Assembly: GCA_958295815.1 (NCBI GenBank) | Contig: OY282374.1 | Coordinates: 4,306,682-4,370,681, forward strand | Length of the DNA: 64,000 bases | Reading direction: 5' to 3' | Origin: Candidatus Poribacteria bacterium | GTDB lineage: Bacteria; Poribacteria; WGA-4E; WGA-3G | Part shown: positions 1 through 8,913 of the stretch, piece after piece | Position numbering within the stretch: the first letter of the stretch is position 1 | Layout of the letters: each line of letters begins with the position of its first letter | The notes under the pieces: model-generated | The model's input: only the letters and a program-made list of their open reading frames with translations | What the model was told of the DNA's origin: nothing | Database searches by the model: none | Position numbers and translations under genes: made by a program

Positions 1-1
1 T

Positions 2-2383
2 GCCTTCTCCACATCAACCGCCGATACAAACAGGGACGGCACAATCTCACTTTTGGAAGCATTCCTGTCCGTAGAAGAACGAACAAAAGCGTGGTATGAA
101 GACCTCGGTACTATCCAATCCGAACACCCACACCTCGACGACAACGGTGACGGAAGAGCCACACGGAACCTAACAACCGCGCTTGAGTCTGAAGAAGGCG
201 CAGACGACGGCACACTCGCTGAGAAAACCTTTTTAGGCACACGCCGCTCCGCTCTACCAAGCCTACCACCCGAACCCGAAGTTCTTGCCGACGCACCGAC
301 GACTGAATCGGAGGAGCACGAGGACGCAGAAATCGTCGCCGCCAACAACACCCAAGCGAACAGTAAATCCGACCTCCCCTACGATTTTATCAGCGAAGCA
401 GACGAAAAGATCATTCGAGAAGCCATTAAAAATGCCCCGTCTCAAAAAGCGTATCCAGACGACGGTGCCCTCGTGCTTTGGGAGGGTGTTGATGTCGATA
501 TCGATGAAAAGAGCCGTTATGTCTACTCCACGCGACGGATCGTCAAAATCTTCAACGAAAACGGCAAGGATCTCGCCGAGGTGAGTATCCCCTACATGCG
601 AGGAAGAGATGATGTCACTATCCATCACGCACGAACTTTGATGCCGAATGGGAACATCGTCGAACTCAATCCAAACCAAGTGATAAGCGATCTTGTACCG
701 CCGAGTGCCGTGGACGCAGGATTGTACGTCGATGCCCGTTTAATGTATTTCATACTCCCCCAAGTTACAGATGGATGTATCATAGATTACGCCTATTCTA
801 CGAACAACCTTGGACATGTCATGCAAGGCGAATTCTGGCGTAAAGTCTATTTCCAAGCACCACAGCCGGTGCAATCTTATCGATTTACCGTCCATATTCC
901 AAAGAAAAAGCAGCTTTATTATCAGATTTCCGGGGCACCCGCTGCAACCCAATCCAGTGCAGATTTTCTCACTATTAAACCCGATATTACGGAGAACAAC
1001 TACACCCGGACCTATATCTTCGAAATGCAAGATGTTCCGCCGTTGAAAGAGGAATACCTGATGCCTGCCCCGCAAGATCTCGCCTACAGCATTAGCATCT
1101 CCTCTCTTGATTCCTGGGATAAACTCGTGACGTGGTACGCCACCTTGATTCGGGAACAGGACACCCTCACACCAGAAATTGCCGAAAAGACGAAACAACT
1201 TCTCAGTGGTGCTTGGACCCGACAGGAAAAAGTCAAGAGACTCTATGAATACGTCGCAACCAACATCCAATACCTCGGCTATGAACTCGGAATTTGGGCG
1301 ATTAAACCACGTCCCGCTAATCTCGTACTGAAAGACGGTAGAGGCGATTGTAAGGATAAAACAACCCTTCTGTCCACGATGCTCGCATCAGCAGGTATTA
1401 ACTCATATCCCGTACTCATCTCCGCTGGCGATACACGCGGCGTTAACGCACACCTTCCAGATGGCGGTTCGGAAGTCAAGGCAGTTCCTTCCTTAGCCTA
1501 CTTCAACCACATGATTCTTGCTGTTGAAGGAAACAAAGACGATGAACTTATCTGGCTCGATCCAACATCAGAAACGTGTGCCTTTGGTGATTTCCCTGCA
1601 AGCGACCAAGACAGATGGACACTCATCATCAATCCACAGTTCTTAACGGAAAATAAAACGGATAACTCAGAAGGTCTTGCATCCAAAAACGCGCGTGATA
1701 TACAAAACAAACTTTATCTTTTCCAGAAGACCCCTGCCTTGGATGCAACAACGAATCTGAAACGCGTCCACACCCATGTACAAGTGAAAAAAGATATGAG
1801 CGTCTCCGTTCGCCAAGAATTAACCGCCACCGGAAGTTTCAACATAAAGCTGCGGAGTCGACTCGCGAATCTCGATACCACCGAAGAACGATCTGAATTT
1901 ATGCATAAAGAACTGGAATTGGACGATCGCGCAAAAATAATAGAATTCAAATCCTCCAATCTTTTTAAACTCGAAAACGAGTTGAAAGTCGAGGTCACCT
2001 GGACGTGCGAAGGCTATTTATACGCCATCGGTAGCCAATTTGTGCTCGAATTACCCCTCGCTAAGCACCCTTACGCAGAACTTCTGAGCGAGGAACGGCG
2101 AATGTATCCGGCTGTCATCGGAAAGGCGTTGTCGCTTGAAGATAAAGTCACCGTCAGTGCAGAGGGTCCCTTTAGGATAGATACCGTTCCTGAAGAACAG
2201 ACACTGAAAACTGAAGTCGGCGAACTTCAGCTCCGTTACACCCAGTCCAAACGCAAAGCCGAGATGCATCAAACTGTCCGTTTCCTGACACCAACGGTAA
2301 CACCGAACAACATTGAACATCTCAAAGAAATCGTCAGAGCCGCTTCAAATCGAGGAACAAAACGATTCATACTAACGCAGTAG
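2..2383 (+). CDS. DUF3857/transglutaminase-like protein, 5' end outside window
   Basis: The frame is open from the first bases, so the gene is cut by the left edge; a TTG at 53 is only an internal candidate start. The first residues carry two EF-hand-like acidic loops (DTNRDGTIS and DDNGDG), an arrangement I associate with the end of a caspase/legumain-like region, whose catalytic part would lie upstream (inference). From about residue 125 a DUF3857-type beta region follows, then a transglutaminase core with the Cys motif GDCKDKTTLL near residue 450, a His in YFNHM and an Asp in WLDPTSE, giving a plausible Cys-His-Asp triad. The C-terminal 200 residues are beta-rich. Proteins of this type are usually periplasmic or envelope-associated. 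A MoxR ATPase follows after about 117 bases on the same strand. The substrate is unknown. Confidence 0.8.
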   Translation, partial: AFSTSTADTNRDGTISLLEAFLSVEERTKAWYEDLGTIQSEHPHLDDNGDGRATRNLTTALESEEGADDGTLAEKTFLGTRRSALPSLPPEPEVLADAPTTESEEHEDAEIVAANNTQANSKSDLPYDFISEADEKIIREAIKNAPSQKAYPDDGALVLWEGVDVDIDEKSRYVYSTRRIVKIFNENGKDLAEVSIPYMRGRDDVTIHHARTLMPNGNIVELNPNQVISDLVPPSAVDAGLYVDARLMYFILPQVTDGCIIDYAYSTNNLGHVMQGEFWRKVYFQAPQPVQSYRFTVHIPKKKQLYYQISGAPAATQSSADFLTIKPDITENNYTRTYIFEMQDVPPLKEEYLMPAPQDLAYSISISSLDSWDKLVTWYATLIREQDTLTPEIAEKTKQLLSGAWTRQEKVKRLYEYVATNIQYLGYELGIWAIKPRPANLVLKDGRGDCKDKTTLLSTMLASAGINSYPVLISAGDTRGVNAHLPDGGSEVKAVPSLAYFNHMILAVEGNKDDELIWLDPTSETCAFGDFPASDQDRWTLIINPQFLTENKTDNSEGLASKNARDIQNKLYLFQKTPALDATTNLKRVHTHVQVKKDMSVSVRQELTATGSFNIKLRSRLANLDTTEERSEFMHKELELDDRAKIIEFKSSNLFKLENELKVEVTWTCEGYLYAIGSQFVLELPLAKHPYAELLSEERRMYPAVIGKALSLEDKVTVSAEGPFRIDTVPEEQTLKTEVGELQLRYTQSKRKAEMHQTVRFLTPTVTPNNIEHLKEIVRAASNRGTKRFILTQ

Positions 2384-2442
2384 ATTTTTTATTTTACAGC
2401 TGCCAACTATCATCAATCCGTTAGGAACCACACACCTCCGGA

Positions 2443-2472
2443 ACTGACTGCTGATCGCTGACGGCTGACTGC
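2443..2472. repeat. CTGA-rich dispersed short repeat
   Basis: The intergenic space before moxR holds a run of imperfect units around CTGACTGCTGA and CTGACGGCTGA. Similar runs occur at about 17160-17190, 19755-19770 and 20967-20992, always outside genes and twice next to the GTAGGAGGGATCT repeat family. It looks like part of a dispersed repeat rather than a regulatory site. Confidence 0.45.
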
Positions 2473-2500
2473 TATTCCCAACGAGGTAAACAATCAGAAA

Positions 2501-3508
2501 ATGCCAGCAACAGAAGAAGTTCAAGCCATAGAAGAGTTGATGAAAAGCCAAGAACAAATCTTGGAACAACTGAAAAAAATTATAGTCGGGCAAGACGAAG
2601 TCATTAACCAGATGTTAATGGCACTTTTTGCCGGTGGACACTGCCTGTTAGAAGGCGTGCCAGGTCTCGCCAAAACGCTCATGATTCGGACCTTAGCACA
2701 AATTCTCAATCTCAAATTCAAGCGAATCCAATTCACCCCGGATCTAATGCCTGCTGACATCACTGGCACCGATGTCCTTGAGGAAGACCGGACTACAGGA
2801 CACCGCACCATCCGGTTTATCCAAGGACCCATTTTCGCCAACATCCTCCTTGCTGATGAAATCAACAGAACACCACCCAAGACCCAAGCCGCACTCTTGG
2901 AAGCGATGCAGGAATACCACGTCACCGCTGGCGGGACCGAATTCCAACTCGAACAACCCTTCTTTGTGCTTGCCACACAAAACCCGATCGAACAAGAAGG
3001 AACGTACCCGCTTCCAGAAGCGCAATTGGATCGATTTATGTTCAAAATCGTGATAGACTATCCCACAGAAAGTGAGGAAACAGACATTGTCGCCACAACG
3101 ACCGGGGCAGAAACACCCGAACTCGAAATGGCACTGTCTGGTGAAGCAATCGTAGCACTCCACAAAATCGTCAGGCGTGTTCCAGCCGCAGACAACGTCG
3201 TCCAATACGCCGTGAAAATCGCGCGTGCGACGCGTCCGAAAGCCGAAGATGCCCCGGATTTCATCAAGCAATGGATACGATGGGGAGCAGGTCCCCGCGC
3301 AGGACAATATCTCATCTTAGGCGCAAAAGCCCGAGCAATTCTACGCGGGAGATACAACGCCTCCTGTGAAGACGTCAAATCTGTTGCTCCAGCAGTGTTA
3401 CGACATCGGATCTTAACCAACTTCCACGCTGAGGCAGAAGGCATTGACTCAGACACCGTCGTTCAACGCCTACTTGATACAGTACAAGAGCCCGCTTCAA
3501 AATTGTAG
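2501..3508 (+). CDS. MoxR-family AAA+ ATPase
   Basis: 335 residues, the usual length for MoxR proteins. Walker A is GVPGLAKT near residue 55, Walker B is ILLADEINR near residue 115, and the sensor region ATQNPIEQEGTYPLPEAQLDRF is the family's signature stretch. The start ATG follows a GAGGT sequence about 13 bases upstream. MoxR ATPases act as chaperones that help assemble metal centres or remodel partners with von Willebrand A domains. Usual partners (DUF58, vWA proteins) are absent here: a glycosyltransferase follows instead, and the upstream neighbour is the DUF3857/transglutaminase gene, an association also known for MoxR loci. The family call is firm; the client is unknown. Confidence 0.93.
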   Translation: MPATEEVQAIEELMKSQEQILEQLKKIIVGQDEVINQMLMALFAGGHCLLEGVPGLAKTLMIRTLAQILNLKFKRIQFTPDLMPADITGTDVLEEDRTTGHRTIRFIQGPIFANILLADEINRTPPKTQAALLEAMQEYHVTAGGTEFQLEQPFFVLATQNPIEQEGTYPLPEAQLDRFMFKIVIDYPTESEETDIVATTTGAETPELEMALSGEAIVALHKIVRRVPAADNVVQYAVKIARATRPKAEDAPDFIKQWIRWGAGPRAGQYLILGAKARAILRGRYNASCEDVKSVAPAVLRHRILTNFHAEAEGIDSDTVVQRLLDTVQEPASKL

Positions 3509-3571
3509 AAATCCCCAAGTCCACCATCCTATTACCTTGAGCAGACCGTCAAGATCACCAGGGAGGAGGGC

Positions 3572-4291
3572 ATGATAAAAACGATTTCAGTTGTCATTCC
3601 AGCACTCAATGAGGAAAACGCTATTGCCAAAGTTATCGCCGATATTCCGAAAAATGTATGTACGCCTGATGGACACACTGGGGCTATAGTACGGGAGATT
3701 ATCGTCGTTAACAACGGCTCTACAGACGATACAGCCACAATCGCGGAGCAGAACGGCGCACGTGTTGTGGATGAACCGCGAAAAGGCTATGGGTACGCCT
3801 GCCTCGCGGGTATCGCCGCGCTTGAAGCAACACCGCCAGACATCGTTGTTTTCCTTGATGGCGACTATAGCGACTATCCAGCAGACCTACCGAGACTCCT
3901 CCAACCCATCCTCGAAGGCATAGCCGATCTCGTCATAGGTGCGAGGAAAGCTTACAACGCACGGGAAGCACTATTACCGCAAGCCCGATTCGGCAACTGG
4001 TTTGCGTGTCTCTTAATACGCCGTTTCTTCGGCGTACACTATACAGACTTAGGTCCCTTCCGAGCGATCCGATATTCCCAGCTGCTCGCGCTGAACATGC
4101 AGGATAAAACCTTCGGATGGACAATCGAGATGCAACTCAAAGCCGCGAAACAAGAAATCCCCGCATGCGAAGTACCCGTCCACTATCGAAAACGCATCGG
4201 CACCTCCAAAATCACCGGCACTCTCACCGGTTCCCTCAAAGCAGGCTACAAAATACTAACAACCCTCATCTACCATCGTTTTATATCATAA
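3572..4291 (+). CDS. Family 2 (GT-A) glycosyltransferase
   Basis: 239 residues, starting at an ATG preceded by a strong GGGAGGAGGG ribosome site. The N-terminus ISVVIPALNEENAI is the classic GT2 nucleotide-sugar entry strand; NNGSTDDT and FLDGDYSDYPADL give the acidic D-x-D-like metal site, and there is no long C-terminal membrane tail, as in dolichol-phosphate-mannose-synthase-like enzymes. It probably transfers a sugar from a nucleotide donor to a lipid carrier or envelope glycan, but donor and acceptor cannot be read from sequence. The gene ends at the edge of a long repeat-rich gap. Confidence 0.9.
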   Translation: MIKTISVVIPALNEENAIAKVIADIPKNVCTPDGHTGAIVREIIVVNNGSTDDTATIAEQNGARVVDEPRKGYGYACLAGIAALEATPPDIVVFLDGDYSDYPADLPRLLQPILEGIADLVIGARKAYNAREALLPQARFGNWFACLLIRRFFGVHYTDLGPFRAIRYSQLLALNMQDKTFGWTIEMQLKAAKQEIPACEVPVHYRKRIGTSKITGTLTGSLKAGYKILTTLIYHRFIS

Positions 4292-4321
4292 CACCACACT
4301 TCAAGACACTATTACAGCACA

Positions 4322-4429
4322 TTCTGTAGCGCGTTCTGTAGCGCGTTCTGTAGCGCGTTCTATAGCGCGTTCTATAGCGCGTTCTATAGCGCGTTCTATA
4401 GCGCGTTCTATAGCGCGTTCTGTAGCACT
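4322..4429. repeat. 12-bp tandem repeat, nine units
   Basis: Nine head-to-tail copies of a 12-base unit, TTCTRTAGCGCG, begin at 4322, 4334, 4346, 4358, 4370, 4382, 4394, 4406 and 4418. The variable base reads G,G,G,A,A,A,A,A,G, so variants are blocked, as expected from slippage or unequal exchange. The last unit ends in TAGCAC. No start codon or ribosome site makes it part of a gene. Confidence 0.9.
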
Positions 4430-4688
4430 ATTACTGACACATTACCAAAAAACACACCTAAATCCACATAATCCGTTATGAAATTTTCATAGCAAATTTC
4501 ATAGCACCTCTCATACAAACCTCTCCCAAAACCGCCAAAAACCCAGTCGACACCTATGCTAACAGCCTTTTTTGAAATATATCAATTTCCCATTTTGCTA
4601 TGAAAACTATGAAATTAACCACTCACTGATTCTCCTTAACCGACCACCCGAATATACCAAATAACAATCCATAACCCACAACTCATAA

Positions 4689-5060
4689 CCCTTTTCACTG
4701 CCCTTTATTTCCATCATCCTGAAAATCCTTGCATCCTGTAAATCCTGGTTCAGACAAGATTCCCATCCCAACTCTTAACTTATAACTTATAACCTATAAC
4801 CCAAAACCCTTTTCACTGCCCTTTACTTCCATCATCCTGAAAATCCTTACATCCTGTAAATCCTGGTTCAGACAAGATTCCCATCCCAACTCTTAACTTA
4901 TAACCCATAACCCACAACTCACAACCCTTTTCACTGCCCTTTACTTCCATCATCCTGAAAATTCTTGAATCCTGTAAATCCTGGTTCAGACAAGATTCCC
5001 ATCCCAACTCTTAACTTATAACCTATAACTTATAACCTATAACTTATAACCTATAACCTA
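4689..5060. repeat. 118-bp tandem repeat (three units) ending in a 7-bp microsatellite
   Basis: Three near-identical units start at 4689, 4807 and 4925 (period 118), each with the landmarks CACTGCCCTTTA, CATCATCCTGAAAAT, ATCCTGTAAATCCTGG and TTCAGACAAGATTCCCATCC, then a run of 7-base units of the type TATAACY. In the third unit this run has expanded, so the next partial landmark comes at about 5064, 139 rather than 118 bases on. The CCTGTAAATCCTGGTTCAGAC core resembles short dispersed elements I recall from other bacterial genomes. The remaining gap bases 4430-4640 are AT-rich with no gene. Confidence 0.85.
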
Positions 5061-5073
5061 CAACCCTTTCCCC

Positions 5074-5102
5074 TTGCTTTATTGCCGACATATTGGTATA
5101 AT
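5074..5102 (+). promoter_or_regulatory. Sigma-70-like promoter candidate
   Basis: TTGCTT (5074-5079) and a perfect TATAAT (5097-5102) are 17 bases apart, just outside the repeat array and upstream of the Crp-like gene. The -35 is poor; the -10 is perfect. Confidence 0.5.
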
Positions 5103-5114
5103 TAACTCAAACTT

Positions 5115-6014
5115 TTGGCGGACATTTATAGCATGGTAAAAGATCAAAAAATCCCAGAAAGATTCTGGGCTGTTAAACAGATACATATCTTCAGCGACCT
5201 TTCCGAAGCAGACGCTAACGCACTCGCGCAGCTAACGACCTTCAAAAACTTGAAGATCGGAGAACCGCTCTGTGCCGAGGGTGTCTACCTACTTAAGGAA
5301 GGGCGCGTCAAGATTTACGAAACACCGCCCGAAGGGGAACCTGTCACCTTAGAACTGTTGGAACCCGGTGAAATCTTCGGAGCGGTTCAATGGGAAGATA
5401 ATAAAGCACATCCCAACGTCACCGCTGAGACTCTCACCGAAGTCGTAGTCGGCATTATCAAAGTGAAGAACTTCCAGTACTTCCTGAAACGAAAACCACA
5501 TTTAGCAATGCCGTCCCCAAACACATTCAGCAGATTTATGCAGAAACTCCTATGCTCGTGGATCTCTCGGTTCCCCGCAAAACTAAGGAATTTTAATCCT
5601 GTAATCTCGCGTAGCAAACCGCGTTCGGAATCGACCAATCCATTCCTAAACATCGCGTTTCGGAGTCCAGCATCGCGGCTCGCGCTGCTGCTACAAAACC
5701 ACGCAGATGCACCGAGGCACAATCAGACCCTGGGAGGGCACGGGTCGCAGTGCACCCTACGCAAACTCTCAACAAAAAAATTGGCGCGACTAATCGGCAG
5801 TTCCGTCGAAAAAACGGAAACACTCCTAAAGCAGTTCAAACATCACAAAGTCCTTGAGAAACGGTTTCGCCGCATTCAGATACTTGATCCGTGGCAACTC
5901 AAAAAGATTGCCAAGGCAAGAATGAAAACACTTCCACAACTCCCAGAAGAGAAGAACGAAACTTATGAGCAAAACGAACCCCTATTTGCAGCTCGACCAG
6001 AAGATAGTCGGTGA
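5115..6014 (+). CDS. Crp/Fnr-type regulator, probably damaged
   Basis: 299 residues from a TTG at 5115; an ATG at 5133 is an alternative start, and neither has a clear ribosome site. Residues about 25-125 form a cyclic-nucleotide-binding-like beta barrel (LLKEGRVKIYE, LLEPGEIFGA). A Crp-like helix-turn-helix lies near the end (LSTKKLARLIGSSVEKTETLLKQF, read as two helices). The connecting region is abnormal. Bases 5510-5581 read in another frame give a proper Crp dimer-helix-like peptide (KHIQQIYAETP, then VDLSVPRK), so two compensating one-base shifts seem to flank it. A low-complexity stretch encoded by 5590-5762 then looks like inserted repeat DNA. The last 50 bases overlap the peptidase gene. 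Either a decaying gene or sequence errors; its DNA-binding role is inferred only. Confidence 0.6.
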   Translation: MADIYSMVKDQKIPERFWAVKQIHIFSDLSEADANALAQLTTFKNLKIGEPLCAEGVYLLKEGRVKIYETPPEGEPVTLELLEPGEIFGAVQWEDNKAHPNVTAETLTEVVVGIIKVKNFQYFLKRKPHLAMPSPNTFSRFMQKLLCSWISRFPAKLRNFNPVISRSKPRSESTNPFLNIAFRSPASRLALLLQNHADAPRHNQTLGGHGSQCTLRKLSTKKLARLIGSSVEKTETLLKQFKHHKVLEKRFRRIQILDPWQLKKIAKARMKTLPQLPEEKNETYEQNEPLFAARPEDSR

Positions 6015-7344
6015 CATCTACACCTCACAAGAGGCAATGGAAAACTTGACAGTCCTATGCGATGAATACGGTGCACGGTTCGCCGGAACACCCGAAGAAT
6101 ACGCAGCCGCAAACTTCATCGCCGACTGCTTCAAACGCTATGGGCTACAAAACGTCGAACTTGAGGCATATCCTTACGCAGGGTGGACGCGTGGCACAGC
6201 GACACTTGAGGTCATCGAACCCATCCGCCGAACATTGCATTGTATCTCACTCCCCTACTGCCCAGCTGGAGACATCACCACTGAACTCGTCTCTGCCGGA
6301 TACGGAAGCCCTGGAGAATACGAAGCACTCGGCAATACCGCCACCGATAAACTCGTTATGGCACAGAGTGCCTCACCCCCTGACCTCGGTAGATGGGTAC
6401 ACCGTAAAGAAAAATTTGAACGCGCCGTACTCGCTGGCGCAAGCGGATTCATTTTTGTCAGTGAACACCCGGGTGTCGGACCCGAAACAGGAAGTCTCCA
6501 AAACAATCGGGAAGCACCGATGCCAGGTATATCCGTCTGCAAAGAGGACGGCGAATTCCTAAAGCGGTTACTCGCACGGAACTCAGGAAAAGTCACATTG
6601 AAACTCAAGACGACTGACATCAACGAACCGCGCACATCGTGGAACGTCGTCGCCGACCTACCCGGACACGAGAACAGTGCAGAAACGATAATCTTAGGAT
6701 GCCACTATGACGGACACGACATCTCCCAAGGTGCCCACGATCCCGCTTCTGGTATGGTATCTGTGATAGAAGCTGCGCGTGCACTATCTACTTATGCCGC
6801 CGATTCGCTCAAGCGGACTGTCCGGTTCATTGCCTTTGGAACAGAAGAAATCGGTCTCACCGGCGCGTTTCGTTACGTAGACGCACACGACTCGGAACTC
6901 GATAATATTCGGTTCATGCTGAATATGGATGCTGCAGGGGGCACAAGTCGGAAAGGCATCGTCCTACATTGCTGGGACACATTGGAACCGTTTTTCAACA
7001 TCGCACGCCAGCAGATGCACGCTGAAATGCCAGTAGGACAAAAAGTACACTCCTACTCCGATCATTTCCCATTTTTCCTCAAAGGTGTGCCTTCATGCCA
7101 CATGGGCGACCACGAGGCACCACCAGGGGGCAGAGGTTTCGGACATACCGCTTACGATACGCTCGAAAAGGTGAAACTCGAAAATCTACGTGCCGCCAGT
7201 GCAGTCGGGGCAAGAATAGCACTCCGATGTGCCAACGCCAACGATTTTCCCGCGAAACGACGAAACAACGAAGCCGTCCAGAAAATCGTTGATACCGATC
7301 CCGGATTGGAGGGATATCGCATCTCCCTCAAACTAACACGCTAA
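5965..7344 (+). CDS. M28-family zinc aminopeptidase with PA-type insert
   Basis: 459 residues. The zinc ligands of peptidase family M28 are visible in order: His in CHYDGHD, Asp in GAHDPASG, the Glu pair in FGTEEIG, Asp in LNMDAAG and His in GFGHTAYDT. Residues about 100-210, between the N-terminal part and the metal core, have the length and look of a protease-associated (PA) insert. No clear signal peptide is seen, so cytoplasmic action is likely, unlike many secreted M28 enzymes. It probably removes amino-terminal residues from peptides or acts on small amide substrates. It overlaps the end of the regulator gene by 50 bases and is followed 6 bases later by the HtrA-type protease, so the two may be one transcript. 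Confidence 0.88.
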   Translation: MSKTNPYLQLDQKIVGDIYTSQEAMENLTVLCDEYGARFAGTPEEYAAANFIADCFKRYGLQNVELEAYPYAGWTRGTATLEVIEPIRRTLHCISLPYCPAGDITTELVSAGYGSPGEYEALGNTATDKLVMAQSASPPDLGRWVHRKEKFERAVLAGASGFIFVSEHPGVGPETGSLQNNREAPMPGISVCKEDGEFLKRLLARNSGKVTLKLKTTDINEPRTSWNVVADLPGHENSAETIILGCHYDGHDISQGAHDPASGMVSVIEAARALSTYAADSLKRTVRFIAFGTEEIGLTGAFRYVDAHDSELDNIRFMLNMDAAGGTSRKGIVLHCWDTLEPFFNIARQQMHAEMPVGQKVHSYSDHFPFFLKGVPSCHMGDHEAPPGGRGFGHTAYDTLEKVKLENLRAASAVGARIALRCANANDFPAKRRNNEAVQKIVDTDPGLEGYRISLKLTR

Positions 7345-7350
7345 TCTCCG

Positions 7351-8796
7351 ATGACTACGACTTGCAACAGAAAACGGACTATGATATATTTACGTCATCG
7401 CTACAGTTATATCCTACTGCTCTCACTGTGTACATTCTTTACATTTGTCGGTTCGCTTTGCCAGACAGCTCACAGCAAGGGAACACAGGAGGCAGTGACA
7501 GCATCTCGACAGACCGCGATTGTCACAGCGGTAACACATGCCAGTCCAGCAGTCGTTAATATCAGTGCAATCCGTACCGTTGAACAACGAGCAAGTTTTA
7601 ATGAATGGTGGCTCTGGGACGATTTTCTTTACCCGCGCAGGCGTTCGCTCCGAGAAGTCGGCTCAGGCATCATTATTGACAAAAAAGGACTCATTCTCAC
7701 GAACCATCACATCATCAGAGATGCCGACAGTATCACCGTAGCAATCTCTGATGGTCGGGAATTCGCAGCACAAGTCATCGGATTTGATTATTTGGCAGAT
7801 CTCGCACTTCTGGAGGTAGATACAGGCACCCTTCTACCAGAAATTCAATGGGGAGATTCAGAATCCCTGTTGATAGGTGAATGGGTCGTCGCCATCGGAA
7901 ATCCATTCAACTTATCAATAGGCGACGCACAACCCACTGTCACGATCGGCATCGTGAGTGCAATCCAACGTGCCTTCGCTGTCGATGACCGTTATCATGA
8001 AAACCTAATTCAGACAGATGCCTCTATTAATCCAGGCAACAGTGGCGGCGCGTTAGTAAACATACACGGGCAGCTCATCGGTATAAACACTGTTATTCGG
8101 TCAACCAGTGGAGGTTCGCAAGGGATCGGTTTCGCCATTCCGAGCAACAAAGCAAGGAAGGTCATTCAGCAGATTCTCGAATACGGTACTGTCATTCCAC
8201 CTTACTTTGGCATCAAGGAATTCCAACCGGTAACTGAGGATTTGGCAGAAAAACTCTCAATATCCTATAACACCGGGGTTCTGGTATCAGAAGTCGAGAA
8301 ACGAAGTCCTGCTGCCGACGCAGGGATTAAACGAGGAGATGTTATCGTAGGAATTTTGGGGCACCGTATGAAGGGCGAAGGCGACTTTATGGCAGTCACA
8401 CGACTGCTGCCGCTCCATCAACCTATAACGTGTGAATTGATTCGGCGTGGCAAAAACCGAGAAACCGAATTCACACTGAAGACCTTGGAATGGGATTATG
8501 CACCACCCGGATGGGGCTTAACTCTCTCTCAACCCGATAAAGCGATGGCAAGCAAATACCGACAGCCCGGTGTTATCATCTCAAACGTTGAGAAAGGAAG
8601 CGGCGTGAGCGATGTGCTTAAGCGTGGAGACTTCATCTATCAGATTGACGATACCAAGATTCATTCACTCGAATTCTTTAAACTCGTTGTCGACGAACTT
8701 ATCCGCACCCGAAATGGGATGCGACTCTATTTTGAACGAGACGGAATCCATAAAACAGTTCCTATCACTTTTAATAGAAACAATCGACGAAGATAA
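7351..8796 (+). CDS. HtrA/Deg-type periplasmic serine protease
   Basis: 481 residues. A hydrophobic segment at about residues 20-40 is a signal peptide or anchor. The trypsin-like domain shows the triad: His in ILTNHHII, Asp in LADLALLEV and Ser in NPGNSGGAL. Two PDZ-like regions follow (about residues 300-380 and 395-475; KRGDVIVGI and KRGDFIYQID are typical carboxylate-loop areas). The length matches DegP/DegQ proteins, which degrade or refold damaged envelope proteins. An insertion rich in Trp and Arg (NEWWLWDDFLYPRRR) lies before the His strand, similar to the regulatory LA loop position. The start is only 6 bases after the peptidase stop. Symbol withheld because DegP, DegQ and DegS types cannot be separated here. 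Confidence 0.93.
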   Translation: MTTTCNRKRTMIYLRHRYSYILLLSLCTFFTFVGSLCQTAHSKGTQEAVTASRQTAIVTAVTHASPAVVNISAIRTVEQRASFNEWWLWDDFLYPRRRSLREVGSGIIIDKKGLILTNHHIIRDADSITVAISDGREFAAQVIGFDYLADLALLEVDTGTLLPEIQWGDSESLLIGEWVVAIGNPFNLSIGDAQPTVTIGIVSAIQRAFAVDDRYHENLIQTDASINPGNSGGALVNIHGQLIGINTVIRSTSGGSQGIGFAIPSNKARKVIQQILEYGTVIPPYFGIKEFQPVTEDLAEKLSISYNTGVLVSEVEKRSPAADAGIKRGDVIVGILGHRMKGEGDFMAVTRLLPLHQPITCELIRRGKNRETEFTLKTLEWDYAPPGWGLTLSQPDKAMASKYRQPGVIISNVEKGSGVSDVLKRGDFIYQIDDTKIHSLEFFKLVVDELIRTRNGMRLYFERDGIHKTVPITFNRNNRRR

Positions 8797-8913
8797 GTGT
8801 TTTTAAATACAGGGCAAAAAAGCCTATGCCCGTTCATGATAATGCACCAATCCAACTAAAAAACGATAATCTGCCCAACGCGGCAAATCATAGCAAGAGG
8901 CTATAGTAAAAAA

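Noticed and set aside
4689..5060. CRISPR-like or replication-origin repeats
   Set aside because: Contiguous 118-bp units without spacers, no DnaA-box clusters and no dnaA/dnaN nearby.
8812..8831. Terminator after the HtrA-type gene (GGGCA/TGCCC)
   Set aside because: Only a 5-bp stem with a 10-base loop and no T-run; too weak to list.
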